Counted from the first letter of the stretch, positions 1 through 6,016 are shown. The stretch: 15,240 bases of DNA from an uncultured Flavobacterium sp. (GCF_946478785.1 NZ_CAMLDD010000043.1:1-15240), one strand, 5' to 3'. The notes: generated by a model not told the origin, from the sequence alone. Numbers and translations are program-made.

Positions 1-76
1 GTTCCAAATCATGATAAACAACATTTTGAGTAAAACTTCCTATTGTGATATGAACTTGGTCAGAGAAATGCGGCAT
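1..76 (-). CDS. Partial CDS, N-terminus only, unknown protein
   Basis: An ATG at 76-74 on the minus strand opens a frame that stays open for 25 codons to the left edge. The peptide begins MPHFSDQVHITIGSF and is mixed polar/hydrophobic with no signal peptide. A good Bacteroidota -7 box (TATATTTG, minus strand) lies at 149-142, about 70 bases upstream, which supports a real gene start. I do not recognise the family from so few residues. The frame could also be a chance opening, since 25 codons without a stop is weak evidence by itself. Confidence 0.5.
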   Translation of the reverse strand, partial: MPHFSDQVHITIGSFTQNVVYHDLE

Positions 77-141
77 AGATTAATTTTTGATTAATTATTA
101 GTAAGAATTTATTGTAAAAATAGACTTTAAAATTGCCTTTG

Positions 142-149
142 CAAATATA
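142..149 (-). promoter_or_regulatory. Bacteroidota -7 promoter box for the left-edge gene
   Basis: The minus strand reads TATATTTG, a perfect match to TAnnTTTG. No clear -33 TTTG is present at the usual distance upstream. Transcription would run left into the partial gene starting at 76 with a leader of roughly 60 bases. Confidence 0.5.
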
Positions 150-293
150 TACAGTAATAATTTATAATTTTTTTACTACAGAAATAAACAATAAACCATT
201 TACCAATTTTCAGGCATCGTTCAATTTTTATATAATATCGAAGTAAAATCTAAAGAATATGTATTTTTTAATTTAACCGTTTAAATTGAGTAC

Positions 294-326
294 AAAAAAA
301 GTTGCCAGGGCAAAAACCTTGACAAC
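294..326 (-). terminator. Rho-independent terminator of the small lipoprotein gene
   Basis: On the minus strand a 10-base stem (arms 326-317 and 310-301, one mismatch and one G-T pair) with a 6-base loop is followed directly by seven T residues (300-294). This is the classic intrinsic terminator layout. It lies about 40 bases after the stop of the lipoprotein gene, which supports that gene being real and transcribed leftward. Confidence 0.8.
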
Positions 327-366
327 TCTACAAATGTTATTTGTTTTAAAAGCAAAAAAATACTTG

Positions 367-531
367 TTATGGTATTACAATAGTTGCTAAAACTTCAAAA
401 TATTTTATTTTGATTAAGGAACTACGCTCCTCCAGTATTGGATATGACATGTAAACAGAATCTTTTTTATTTTCTTTTTGCTGACACGAAAAAGTAAAAA
501 TGGAGATAAAAAAGAGCACTAAAAATTTCAT
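367..531 (-). CDS. Small putative lipoprotein (54 residues)
   Basis: The frame extends upstream to a TTG at 561, but the ATG at 531-529 is the better start because it places MKFLVLFFISIFTFSC at the N-terminus: one Lys, a hydrophobic core and a Cys at residue 16 preceded by TFS. This is a type II (lipoprotein) signal peptide in the style common in Bacteroidota. After Cys16 come a polar QQKENKK linker and about 30 residues ending in a hydrophobic tail. The longer start would also run into a 17-base-pair hairpin. A strong terminator follows at 326-294. The mature protein has fewer than 40 residues and belongs to no family I recognise. It probably sits on a membrane as a small anchored peptide; its function is unknown. 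Confidence 0.6.
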   Translation of the reverse strand: MKFLVLFFISIFTFSCQQKENKKDSVYMSYPILEERSSLIKIKYFEVLATIVIP

Positions 532-545
532 AAAGGTATTTTTAG

Positions 546-587
546 AAACAAAACATCTCAAATTTAATTCTTTGAGATGTTTTGTTT
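546..587. promoter_or_regulatory. Perfect 17-bp hairpin ahead of the small lipoprotein gene
   Basis: Arms 546-562 and 571-587 are exact reverse complements around an 8-base loop (563-570). The outer part of the stem is A/T so the 3' arm ends in a T-rich run in either direction, although no separate T-tract follows. It could be a weak bidirectional terminator for the DUF2158-like gene ending at 684. It also lies only 14 bases before the lipoprotein ATG, so it could be a structured leader or attenuator. The sequence does not decide between these. Confidence 0.55.
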
Positions 588-683
588 ATAGTATTGGAAA
601 TGATACAATCTGAATGTAAATTTTAGATTAGAGAACATATATTAATAAAAATTTACTTTTTATGCCTCTAACTAAGTTGTTTT

Positions 684-863
684 TTATTCATGAGCAGGCA
701 CAAGGACTGATTCCATAAATTTTCCTGTAATAATAGTTCCTTCTTCATCCTCCCATTGGGTAATTACATTTTCGATTAGTTCAGGCTCGAACCCGATTAC
801 TTTCATAACCGGACCACCAAATTCCTGTTGAACATCCTGTCCTTTCTTAAACTTTGTGCTCAT
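684..863 (-). CDS. DUF2158/YodC-like small protein
   Basis: The frame is open from 1070, but the upstream part is a shadow of the preceding gene. The ATG at 863-861 gives a 59-residue protein beginning MSTKFKKGQDVQQEFGG. The pattern FKKGQ-V followed by FGGPVMKVIG, then VITQWEDEEG, then a final FMESVLVP matches the small DUF2158/YodC family: a beta-barrel-like layout in which G-D/Q-V, GGP-M and an aromatic residue before the acidic turn are conserved. These are cytosolic proteins of about 50-70 residues with no settled function. The gene starts 43 bases after the stop of the preceding small gene and is probably cotranscribed with it. No signal peptide is present. Confidence 0.7.
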   Translation of the reverse strand: MSTKFKKGQDVQQEFGGPVMKVIGFEPELIENVITQWEDEEGTIITGKFMESVLVPAHE

Positions 864-906
864 AGTGTGCTGTTTTAAATTATAATAATATTTCTCTTGT
901 AGATTG

Positions 907-1146
907 TTAACTGTTGGTTGCGGCACTTCCTGAGCTTCCCGCACCTCCCGAATTGTCGTTTCCGCCTTCTTCAAATTTGTCTGGATCGTAACGGTCAGGA
1001 TCGGTTCCGGTATCATCACGCATGTCATCCCAGTCTCCTGTGTTGGCTTTTTCGCGCTCCGTTTTCTCATCTTCCGGTTTATGCTGTTGGCTGTGAAACG
1101 GACATTTTGCTAATTCTTCGCTGGTGTAATTATGTAAATTTTCCAT
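907..1146 (-). CDS. Small acidic protein with CPFH motif, unknown
   Basis: The protein has 79 residues from the ATG at 1146. It begins MENLHNYTSEELAKCPFH, has a charged middle (KPEDEKTEREK), an Asp-rich stretch (around residues 37-60, DWDDMRDDTGTD and following) and a Gly/Ser/Ala tail that looks disordered. The single Cys and nearby His in CPFH recall the N-terminal CPFH of catalase-peroxidases, but no haem domain is present and I place no weight on it. It is upstream of, and probably in one unit with, the DUF2158-like gene. The local base composition is richer in G/C than its surroundings. Soluble and probably cytosolic; I do not recognise a family. Confidence 0.6.
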   Translation of the reverse strand: MENLHNYTSEELAKCPFHSQQHKPEDEKTEREKANTGDWDDMRDDTGTDPDRYDPDKFEEGGNDNSGGAGSSGSAATNS

Positions 1147-1311
1147 GATTGAAATTTTAAGTTATTAATAATCTTAAAATTAGGTGTATAGCAGGAATTC
1201 TATCTTATATGAAATGGGGTGTTTTTTATTAAATTATCATGTAAGCGAAACGCAATGACAGTAAGAGCTTCTTTTCACCTAAACAAAATTGATTTATCTG
1301 CTTACAGTTTG

Positions 1312-1319
1312 TACTTTTG
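1312..1319 (+). promoter_or_regulatory. -7 promoter box of the SPOUT methyltransferase gene
   Basis: TACTTTTG at 1312-1319 matches TAnnTTTG, with a TTG at 1289-1291 about 20 bases upstream as a possible -33 element. The box ends only five bases before the ATG at 1325, so the transcript would start at or very near the start codon (a leaderless or near-leaderless mRNA). Confidence 0.55.
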
Positions 1320-1324
1320 CCGCT

Positions 1325-1783
1325 ATGAATGACAACTTTGTAAATGAATACTTTGGTATAGGCATCCACAATGGTAAAACGCCTGAAAATCTGGGAGTTT
1401 TGTGGCGATCTGCTCAAAACTTAGGCGCTACTTTTATATTTACCATAGGCAATCGATATGCGAAGCAAGCCTGTGATACCCATAATGCGGTTAAGGCAAT
1501 TCCGTATTTTCACTATGATACTTTTGAAGCTTTTTTCGAAAACTTACCCAAAGGAGCACGATTGGTGGGTGTTGAATTAAATGAAAAGGCTTCCGACTTA
1601 GAAACCTTTGAACACCCAAGACGCTGTGTGTATTTATTAGGAGCAGAAGATCATGGCTTACCTTTAAAAACAATGGAAAAATGCCATCATTTAGTAAAAT
1701 TCAAATCCGAAAAAAGCTTAAATGTGGCTGTGGCAGGAACTATTGTGATGTATGACAGGAATTTGGCTAAGCCGAGATCTTAA
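1325..1783 (+). CDS. TrmH/SpoU-family (SPOUT) RNA methyltransferase
   Basis: A 152-residue cytosolic enzyme expected to transfer methyl from S-adenosylmethionine to a ribose 2'-O of tRNA or rRNA. All three SPOUT motifs are present: motif 1 with Asn22 and Arg28 (ENLGVLWRSA), motif 2 LLGAEDHGLP at 104-113, and motif 3 SLNVAVAGTIVMYDR at 131-145. These form the trefoil knot and cofactor pocket. There is no N-terminal substrate-binding extension, so it is a minimal SPOUT protein, similar in size to TrmL-type enzymes. The exact RNA target cannot be read from the sequence. The frame is open from 1289, but the ATG at 1325 starts directly before the conserved region and fits the promoter box. The gene converges on the GH43-like gene. 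A degraded copy of its 3' end lies at 2984-3037. Confidence 0.88.
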   Translation: MNDNFVNEYFGIGIHNGKTPENLGVLWRSAQNLGATFIFTIGNRYAKQACDTHNAVKAIPYFHYDTFEAFFENLPKGARLVGVELNEKASDLETFEHPRRCVYLLGAEDHGLPLKTMEKCHHLVKFKSEKSLNVAVAGTIVMYDRNLAKPRS

Positions 1784-1784
1784 A
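1730..1784 (+). repeat. Direct repeat, copy 1 (inside the methyltransferase gene)
   Basis: These 55 bases, covering the last 17 codons and stop of the SPOUT methyltransferase gene, recur at 2984-3038 with 51 identical positions. Weaker similarity runs about 20 bases further in both copies. This copy is the functional 3' end. Confidence 0.85.
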
Positions 1785-1845
1785 ATACAACTTTAAAGAT
1801 TGATAAATACTGCATTTCACATTTACTTAATTAAAGTTCTGCCGG

Positions 1846-2808
1846 CTATTTTTGTTTTTTAGGTTTCACCGATAACCCTTTTTGGGTTCTGTTGATTTTT
1901 TGAATGGTTCCATCTTCATTAAAGTAAAGATATTCCGCACAGGTTTCACGCTGTTTGCCACAAGCAGGGTTGGAGTCTATCCATTTGTGATAAAATAAAA
2001 TCCATTGTCCTTTAAATTCGACAATCGAATGGTGGTTGTTGCTGTTGTTTTCTTCATCCATGATTTGACCTTTATATTTCCAGGGTCCTACAGGTGAATC
2101 TGACATATAATAAGCAAGTGTTTTATTATTCTCAGGCATCGTAAAATAATATTTGTCTTTTCTTTTAAAAACCCACGGGCCTTCCATTTTAGGTTCATGT
2201 CCTCCCATATCCATTTTTATAAAATCGCCTTTAATGCTTAGCATATCATCAGCCATTTCAGCAACATGATAATCTTTTCCACTAGCGTGAAAGTAGAGAT
2301 AGGCTTTGTTGTTGTTGTCAACAAAAAGGCAGGGATCATTGGCATAAGGTTTTGTCCATAATGGTCCTCCAATAGCGTCAACAAAAGGTCCTGTTGGCGA
2401 ATTACTCACAGCAATTCCTATTCCCATCCATTTGGTACTCTTGCTTGAGTCAACCCGGTTTTTGGTGCCTTTGCCTACTGGAAAACAGAAATAATATTTC
2501 CCGTTTTTGTAAGCGCAATCAGGTGCCCATGCATAATTATCAGCCCAGGAAAGATCTTTTACAGAAAGGCAGGCGCCATGATCCGTCCAGTTGGTGAGGT
2601 CTGCAGAAGAAAAAACGTGCCAGTCTTTCATATAAAAATCTTCCTGACATTCTTCATCGTGTGATGTATAAAGATACATTCTTCCGTCTTTCCATACGTG
2701 AGCAGAAGGGTCAGCCGTTTTTATTTTGCTTCCAAAATTTAATGGATTTTGCGCCATAGAAATTAAGGTACAGAATAGGGTAGTGGTTAAGATTAAAATA
2801 TTTTTCAT
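1846..2808 (-). CDS. Secreted glycoside hydrolase, GH43-like
   Basis: A 320-residue protein from the ATG at 2808 (the frame opens at 2847, but this start gives a proper signal peptide, MKNILILTTTLFCTLISMAQ). The body fits the five-bladed beta-propeller of family GH43: Asp33 in ADPSAH as general base, Asp158 in NDPCLF as pKa modulator, Glu209 in MEGPWVF as general acid, and a NHHSIVEF strand near residue 258-265. GH43 enzymes are inverting arabinosidases, xylosidases or arabinanases acting on plant hemicellulose or pectin side chains. The substrate cannot be fixed here. It would act in the periplasm or at the cell surface. It stands alone, with no SusC/SusD pair, hybrid sensor or other glycosidase next to it, so it is not part of a visible polysaccharide utilisation locus. 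Several Cys residues (54, 80, 98, 108, 160, 283, 290) are notable for an exported protein. Confidence 0.87.
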   Translation of the reverse strand: MKNILILTTTLFCTLISMAQNPLNFGSKIKTADPSAHVWKDGRMYLYTSHDEECQEDFYMKDWHVFSSADLTNWTDHGACLSVKDLSWADNYAWAPDCAYKNGKYYFCFPVGKGTKNRVDSSKSTKWMGIGIAVSNSPTGPFVDAIGGPLWTKPYANDPCLFVDNNNKAYLYFHASGKDYHVAEMADDMLSIKGDFIKMDMGGHEPKMEGPWVFKRKDKYYFTMPENNKTLAYYMSDSPVGPWKYKGQIMDEENNSNNHHSIVEFKGQWILFYHKWIDSNPACGKQRETCAEYLYFNEDGTIQKINRTQKGLSVKPKKQK

Positions 2809-2872
2809 GGTTATGGAATCTAAAATTGAGAAGAATTGGTTTTGCAAAACAAAAGGGGTTAGTAGTGCCAGA

Positions 2873-2903
2873 CAAATCTAATTAATTTGTTGGGTAATAG
2901 CAA
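2873..2903 (-). promoter_or_regulatory. Promoter of the GH43-like gene
   Basis: On the minus strand, TTG (2903-2901) and TAGATTTG (2880-2873) are separated by 20 bases, a good fit to the Bacteroidota -33/-7 pattern. The predicted leader to the ATG at 2808 is about 60 bases. Confidence 0.6.
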
Positions 2904-2983
2904 TTTTTATAAAGGCGTAGGTTATGGTTTTTGTAAAAAAAAGTCACGCCGAAGCAGGGGATAAGCGAGGACGAATGGAGCCC

Positions 2984-3037
2984 GTGGCAGGAACTATTCG
3001 GATGTATAACAGGAATTTGGCTAAGCCGAAATCTTAA
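2984..3037 (+). pseudogene. Truncated duplicate of the SPOUT methyltransferase 3' end
   Basis: Reads in frame as VAGTIRMYNRNLAKPKS followed by a stop, against VAGTIVMYDRNLAKPRS in the intact gene. At base level 51 of 55 positions match 1730-1784. The upstream part of the gene, with motifs 1 and 2, is missing, so this cannot encode an enzyme. Preceding bases stay open in the same frame for some 15 codons but show no similarity to the methyltransferase. Most simply it is a remnant of a tandem duplication or of an insertion/deletion that placed the GH43-like gene between two copies. Confidence 0.8.
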
Positions 3038-3153
3038 ATGCGACTTTGAGATTGGTATAAATTATTTCATCTTTATTGTGGGGAATGGCGCAAAGTATTA
3101 AATCTTTTCTAATAGCTCGAAAATAGAATCAATCGACCTATTCATAAATGCTT

Positions 3154-3161
3154 TATTTTTG
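3154..3161 (+). promoter_or_regulatory. -7 promoter box of the Crp/Fnr gene
   Basis: TATTTTTG matches TAnnTTTG. No clear -33 TTTG lies upstream, as is common for regulated promoters. The leader to the ATG at 3212 would be about 45 bases. Confidence 0.5.
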
Positions 3162-3211
3162 CAAGAAACGAATTTAAATAATAACCGCTTATTCGCATTA
3201 ACACCTCTTGT

Positions 3212-3775
3212 ATGCACGAAAAATTAAGGCAACATATAGAAAAAATTGTACCCCTTACAGATGATGAGTTTGCATTTATAAGCACCCATTTTACCACTAA
3301 AAAATTTAAGAAACACCAATTTATTATACAGGAAGGCGATACGGTGCGGTATTCTTTTTTTATAATTTCCGGACTTTTAAAACTCGTTCATACCGATAAT
3401 GGCGGAAAACCGCACATTGTTTCTTTTGCCATGGAAGATTGGTGGGAAAGTGATTATTACGCCTTTTTTACGCAGACCAACGCCACATTGTCCTTAGAAT
3501 GTTTAGAAGATACCGAAGTTTTGTGCTGTACGCTCGAAGATTACAATAAACTTTGCGACGGTCTCCCAAAAATGCAGCGCTTCTTCCTTGAAAAAGCCAA
3601 TTTTGGTTTCCTCGGTTCACAACGCCGAATCATTTCATGGTTGACTTCCAACTCCAAAGAGCGTTACGAACAACTGCTCAAACAATATCCTTCGCTAATG
3701 CAGCGCGTTCCCAAAAGTCTGATTGCTTCTTATCTGGGCGTTTCGCGCGAAACGTTAAGCCGTTTATCTGCTTAG
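3212..3775 (+). CDS. Crp/Fnr-family transcriptional regulator
   Basis: A 187-residue cytosolic DNA-binding protein. Residues about 10-120 form a cyclic-nucleotide-binding-type beta roll (QFIIQEGDTVRYSFFIISG at 37-54 is the typical first turn). A long dimerisation helix follows, then a C-terminal helix-turn-helix at about 166-185 (VPKSLIASYLGVSRETLSRL). The cAMP-contacting Arg-Ser of E. coli CRP is absent (WWESDYYAF at 77-85), and no Fnr-type N-terminal cysteine cluster is seen, so the ligand, if any, is unknown. The recognition helix keeps Arg179, Glu180 and Arg184 in the SRETxxR spacing that in E. coli CRP reads TGTGA half-sites. The protein ends very soon after that helix. A matching palindrome begins one base after the stop codon, ahead of the RidA-like gene, so control of that gene is likely. 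Confidence 0.88.
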   Translation: MHEKLRQHIEKIVPLTDDEFAFISTHFTTKKFKKHQFIIQEGDTVRYSFFIISGLLKLVHTDNGGKPHIVSFAMEDWWESDYYAFFTQTNATLSLECLEDTEVLCCTLEDYNKLCDGLPKMQRFFLEKANFGFLGSQRRIISWLTSNSKERYEQLLKQYPSLMQRVPKSLIASYLGVSRETLSRLSA

Positions 3776-3791
3776 TGTGATATAGCTCACT
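3776..3791. promoter_or_regulatory. CRP-type operator candidate, TGTGA-N6-TCACT
   Basis: TGTGATATAGCTCACT differs from the textbook TGTGA-N6-TCACA only in the last base. It lies one base after the Crp/Fnr stop codon and two bases before the -7 box of the RidA-like gene. The neighbouring regulator has the Arg-Glu-x-x-x-Arg residues expected to read GTGA half-sites. Because it lies between the -33 and -7 positions, binding would more likely repress than activate. The functional link is inference. Confidence 0.5.
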
Positions 3792-3792
3792 T

Positions 3793-3800
3793 TATATTTG
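3793..3800 (+). promoter_or_regulatory. -7 promoter box of the RidA-like gene
   Basis: TATATTTG is a perfect TAnnTTTG match, directly after the GTGA-N6-TCAC palindrome. The leader to the ATG at 3870 would be about 63 bases. Confidence 0.6.
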
Positions 3801-3869
3801 TGATGTATGTCAACTCTTACTTTGTGGATAATCGGGAACTTTGCTTTGCAAATTTAAAAAATAGCAGTT

Positions 3870-4340
3870 ATGAAAAAAATCACGACGATTTTAGCTATCT
3901 CATTATTCACCATGGTGTCTGGAACGGCACAAAATAAAAACGCAAAGCAAATGGAAAAACACATCACCAATCCGTGGAAATGGCAGGACGAGCGCAGTTA
4001 TGTTCAGGCTGTCGAAGTAAAACAACCAGCAGGAACTTTATATGTTTCGGGTCAGGCAGCAGTGAACGCTGACGGAACCTCAAGCACCGAAGACATGAAA
4101 TCTCAAATTATTCTGGCGCTGCAAAATCTGGAAACGGTCGTAACACAGGCAGGTTACGAACCTAATGGAATTGTCAGACTCACCATTTATACGACTTCGT
4201 CAGCGGAGTTTTGGCCTCATTTTTCAATTTTTCAGGACTGGATCGCCAAATACGGCATCAAGCAAGCCACCACTTTAATGGAAGTTAAAAGCCTTTTTGA
4301 AACCCTAAAAATTGAATTTGAAGCTACGGTGGTGAAGTGA
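3870..4340 (+). CDS. Exported RidA/YjgF-family protein lacking the catalytic Arg
   Basis: 156 residues. Residues 1-20 are a signal peptide (MKKITTILAISLFTMVSGTA), so the protein is exported, unlike the usual cytosolic RidA. Residues about 30-156 form one Rid domain: LYVSGQAAVNADG at 57-69, the central helix with MKSQIILALQNLETVV, IVRLTIYTT at 101-109 and IEFEATVVK at the end. RidA enamine/imine deaminases use an Arg in the motif ARS-x-x-EV. Here the corresponding segment is KQATTLMEV (131-139), with Thr134 at the Arg position, so RidA-type deaminase activity is doubtful. The terminal Glu of the E-A motif is kept. It is probably a Rid-fold protein of the non-Arg subfamilies, possibly ligand-binding in the periplasm. 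It is downstream of the Crp/Fnr gene, has its own promoter and ends at a strong terminator. Confidence 0.87.
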   Translation: MKKITTILAISLFTMVSGTAQNKNAKQMEKHITNPWKWQDERSYVQAVEVKQPAGTLYVSGQAAVNADGTSSTEDMKSQIILALQNLETVVTQAGYEPNGIVRLTIYTTSSAEFWPHFSIFQDWIAKYGIKQATTLMEVKSLFETLKIEFEATVVK

Positions 4341-4363
4341 TTTGATTTTGTAGTAATATTATT

Positions 4364-4409
4364 AGAGGATTATCTTAAAACGGAAGTTTTGGATTCCTCT
4401 TTTTTTTTT
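4364..4409 (+). terminator. Rho-independent terminator after the RidA-like gene
   Basis: AGAGGA (4364-4369) pairs with TCCTCT (4395-4400), and inner bases around TTAAAAC/GTTTTGG extend the stem. A run of nine T residues follows at 4401-4409. The plus-strand orientation and position 24 bases after the stop fit termination of the RidA-like transcript. Confidence 0.8.
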
Positions 4410-4461
4410 GTTGTGAAAGACGCCTTAGTTTTAATTGATACACTTAGAAATTAGAGGAATA

Positions 4462-4494
4462 AAAATGGCGGTACTTATAAAGCACCGCCATTTT
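4462..4494 (-). terminator. Terminator of the six-gene restriction/defence operon
   Basis: Arms 4462-4472 and 4484-4494 form a perfect 11-base-pair stem (AAAATGGCGGT / ACCGCCATTTT) with an 11-base loop. On the minus strand the 3' arm runs into a T-rich stretch (ATTTTTATT). It lies about 25 bases beyond the hsdM stop. The A/T base of the stem is symmetric, so it may also work from the plus strand. Confidence 0.72.
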
Positions 4495-4517
4495 AAAATA
4501 TATTTTATACGCTTGAT

Positions 4518-6011
4518 TTATTTTAAGCTCGCAATAATAGCTCTAAAACTATCTAAACTTGCTTCAATATTTTCAACTATTTCTAATGCTAATACATCGG
4601 GATCTGGTAAATTATCTAAATCAGCAAGAGATTTATCTTTTAACCAAGTGATATCTAAACTTGTTTTATCTCTTGCAATGATTTCGTCATAAGTGAATTT
4701 TCTCCAACGGCCTTCAGGATTTGTTTCTGCATTATAAGTTTCCTTTCTTTTGTTTCTGTTTTCAGGATTATAAAGAGTAATAAAACCTTTTAAATCACTT
4801 AATTTTAAAGGGTTTTTCTTTAAAGTATGATGAACGTTTGTTCTATAATCATAAACCCAGGTTTCTTTTGTCCAAGGATCTTTGCTTGATGGTTTTCCAT
4901 CGAAGAAAAGAACATTTGCTTTTACACCATTTGCATAAAAAATTCCTGTTGGTAAACGTAAAATTGTATGTAAATCAGTTGTTTCCAGTAATTTTTTGCG
5001 AACAGTTTCTCCCACACCGCCTTCAAATAAAACATTATCTGGTAAAACAACCGCAGCCATTCCTGTTGTTTTAAGCATTGTTCGAATGTGCTGTACAAAG
5101 TTTAACTGTTTGTTGCTTGTAGTAACCCAAAAGTCCTGACGGTTATAAGTTAGATCTTCTTTTTCCTGTTCTCCATCTTGATTGGTAAAAGTCATACTAC
5201 TTTTTTTACCAAACGGAGGATTTGCTAAAATATAATCGTAACGAGTTCCTGAATCTGTAATTAAAGAATCATTTGGAGAAATGAAATTATCAGAATCTAT
5301 ATCTCCAATATTATGAAGAAATAAATTCATAAGTGCCAATCTTCTGGTACTTGCTACAATTTCATTTCCGAAAAAGGTTTTATATTTTAAGAATTGCTTA
5401 GCTTCCTTATCTAAATCTCTATTATCTACAAGCCAATCATAAGCAGCAAGGAAAAAACCGCCTGTGCCACAAGCTGGATCGGCAATTGTTTTTAAAGGTT
5501 CAGGACGTAAACATTCTACCATTGCCTTGATTAATGGGCGAGGAGTGAAGTACTGACCAGCACCACTTTTGGTATCCTCGGCGTTTTTTTCTAGTAAACC
5601 TTCATAGATATCTCCTTTGTCTTTCACGCCCATCAAAATCCAATTCTCGGCATTGATAAGCGCTATAAGTTTATAAAGTTTTGCAGGATCTTGTATTTTG
5701 TTTTGACTCTTAATGAAAATTTGTCCTAGAATACCTTTTTCTCTGGCTAACTCACGAAGCATGACATTGTAATGTGATTCCAATTCTGTCCCACTTTTAT
5801 CGATCAAGGTTTCCCATGCATACTCAGCGGGAATTGGCATTTTTCTATTGTGTGGCGGTTTTGTATATTCATCAGCCATTTTTAAGAACAATAAATAGGT
5901 TAACTGCTCTAAATAATCGCCATAGCCAACACCATCATCTCTAAGAGTTTGGCAAAATGCCCATACTTTAGAAACTATACTTGAAGTGTTTGCTGATTTT
6001 TCTTTGTTCAT
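4518..6011 (-). CDS. hsdM: Type I restriction-modification DNA adenine methyltransferase, HsdM
   Basis: 497 residues, the usual size for HsdM. The N-terminal helical HsdM domain (about 10-130, with DYLEQLTYLLFLKMADE) is followed by the N6-adenine methyltransferase fold. GAGQYFTPRPLIKAMVE at 150-166 is the family signature. DPACGTGGF at 178-186 is motif I and binds S-adenosylmethionine. NPPF at 264-267 is catalytic motif IV. The protein should form M2S with HsdS to methylate one adenine in each strand of a bipartite site, and R2M2S2 with HsdR to restrict unmethylated DNA. It is the last gene of the operon, starting five bases after the HNH gene stop, and is separated from hsdS by about 2.9 kb of two other genes, which is unusual. 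No frameshift or missing motif is seen. Confidence 0.95.
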   Translation of the reverse strand: MNKEKSANTSSIVSKVWAFCQTLRDDGVGYGDYLEQLTYLLFLKMADEYTKPPHNRKMPIPAEYAWETLIDKSGTELESHYNVMLRELAREKGILGQIFIKSQNKIQDPAKLYKLIALINAENWILMGVKDKGDIYEGLLEKNAEDTKSGAGQYFTPRPLIKAMVECLRPEPLKTIADPACGTGGFFLAAYDWLVDNRDLDKEAKQFLKYKTFFGNEIVASTRRLALMNLFLHNIGDIDSDNFISPNDSLITDSGTRYDYILANPPFGKKSSMTFTNQDGEQEKEDLTYNRQDFWVTTSNKQLNFVQHIRTMLKTTGMAAVVLPDNVLFEGGVGETVRKKLLETTDLHTILRLPTGIFYANGVKANVLFFDGKPSSKDPWTKETWVYDYRTNVHHTLKKNPLKLSDLKGFITLYNPENRNKRKETYNAETNPEGRWRKFTYDEIIARDKTSLDITWLKDKSLADLDNLPDPDVLALEIVENIEASLDSFRAIIASLK

Positions 6012-6016
6012 TATTG

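Larger units (their letters stand above)
77..366. other. AT-rich intergenic stretch
   Basis: This stretch separates the left-edge partial gene from the small lipoprotein gene. It holds one promoter box (142-149) and one terminator (294-326). A short palindromic run, aatttaa-ccg-tttaaatt, lies at 270-287 and may be only AT-rich noise. I see no coding frame, RNA gene or longer repeat. Confidence 0.5.
2809..3211. other. Intergenic stretch with gene remnant and two divergent promoters
   Basis: Between the divergent GH43-like and Crp/Fnr genes. It holds a minus-strand promoter (2873-2903), a short G/C-richer patch at about 2941-2983, the truncated methyltransferase tail (2984-3037) and a plus-strand promoter box (3154-3161). 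No intact gene is present. Confidence 0.6.

Noticed and set aside
864..1070. Longer N-terminus for the DUF2158-like gene
   Set aside because: These codons overlap the 79-residue gene in another frame and give low-complexity, family-unlike sequence; the family signature starts at the ATG at 863.
907..1146. Catalase-peroxidase fragment because of CPFH
   Set aside because: Only four residues match. There is no haem-binding or active-site sequence, and the rest is an acidic, disordered-looking tail.
1846..2808. Polysaccharide utilisation locus
   Set aside because: The GH43-like gene has no SusC/SusD pair, sugar regulator or further glycosidase nearby; its neighbours are an RNA methyltransferase and a Crp/Fnr regulator.
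4435..4692. Plus-strand open frame of 85 codons
   Set aside because: It runs through the operon terminator hairpin and antisense to the 3' end of hsdM, with no promoter or recognisable protein features. It is a shadow frame.
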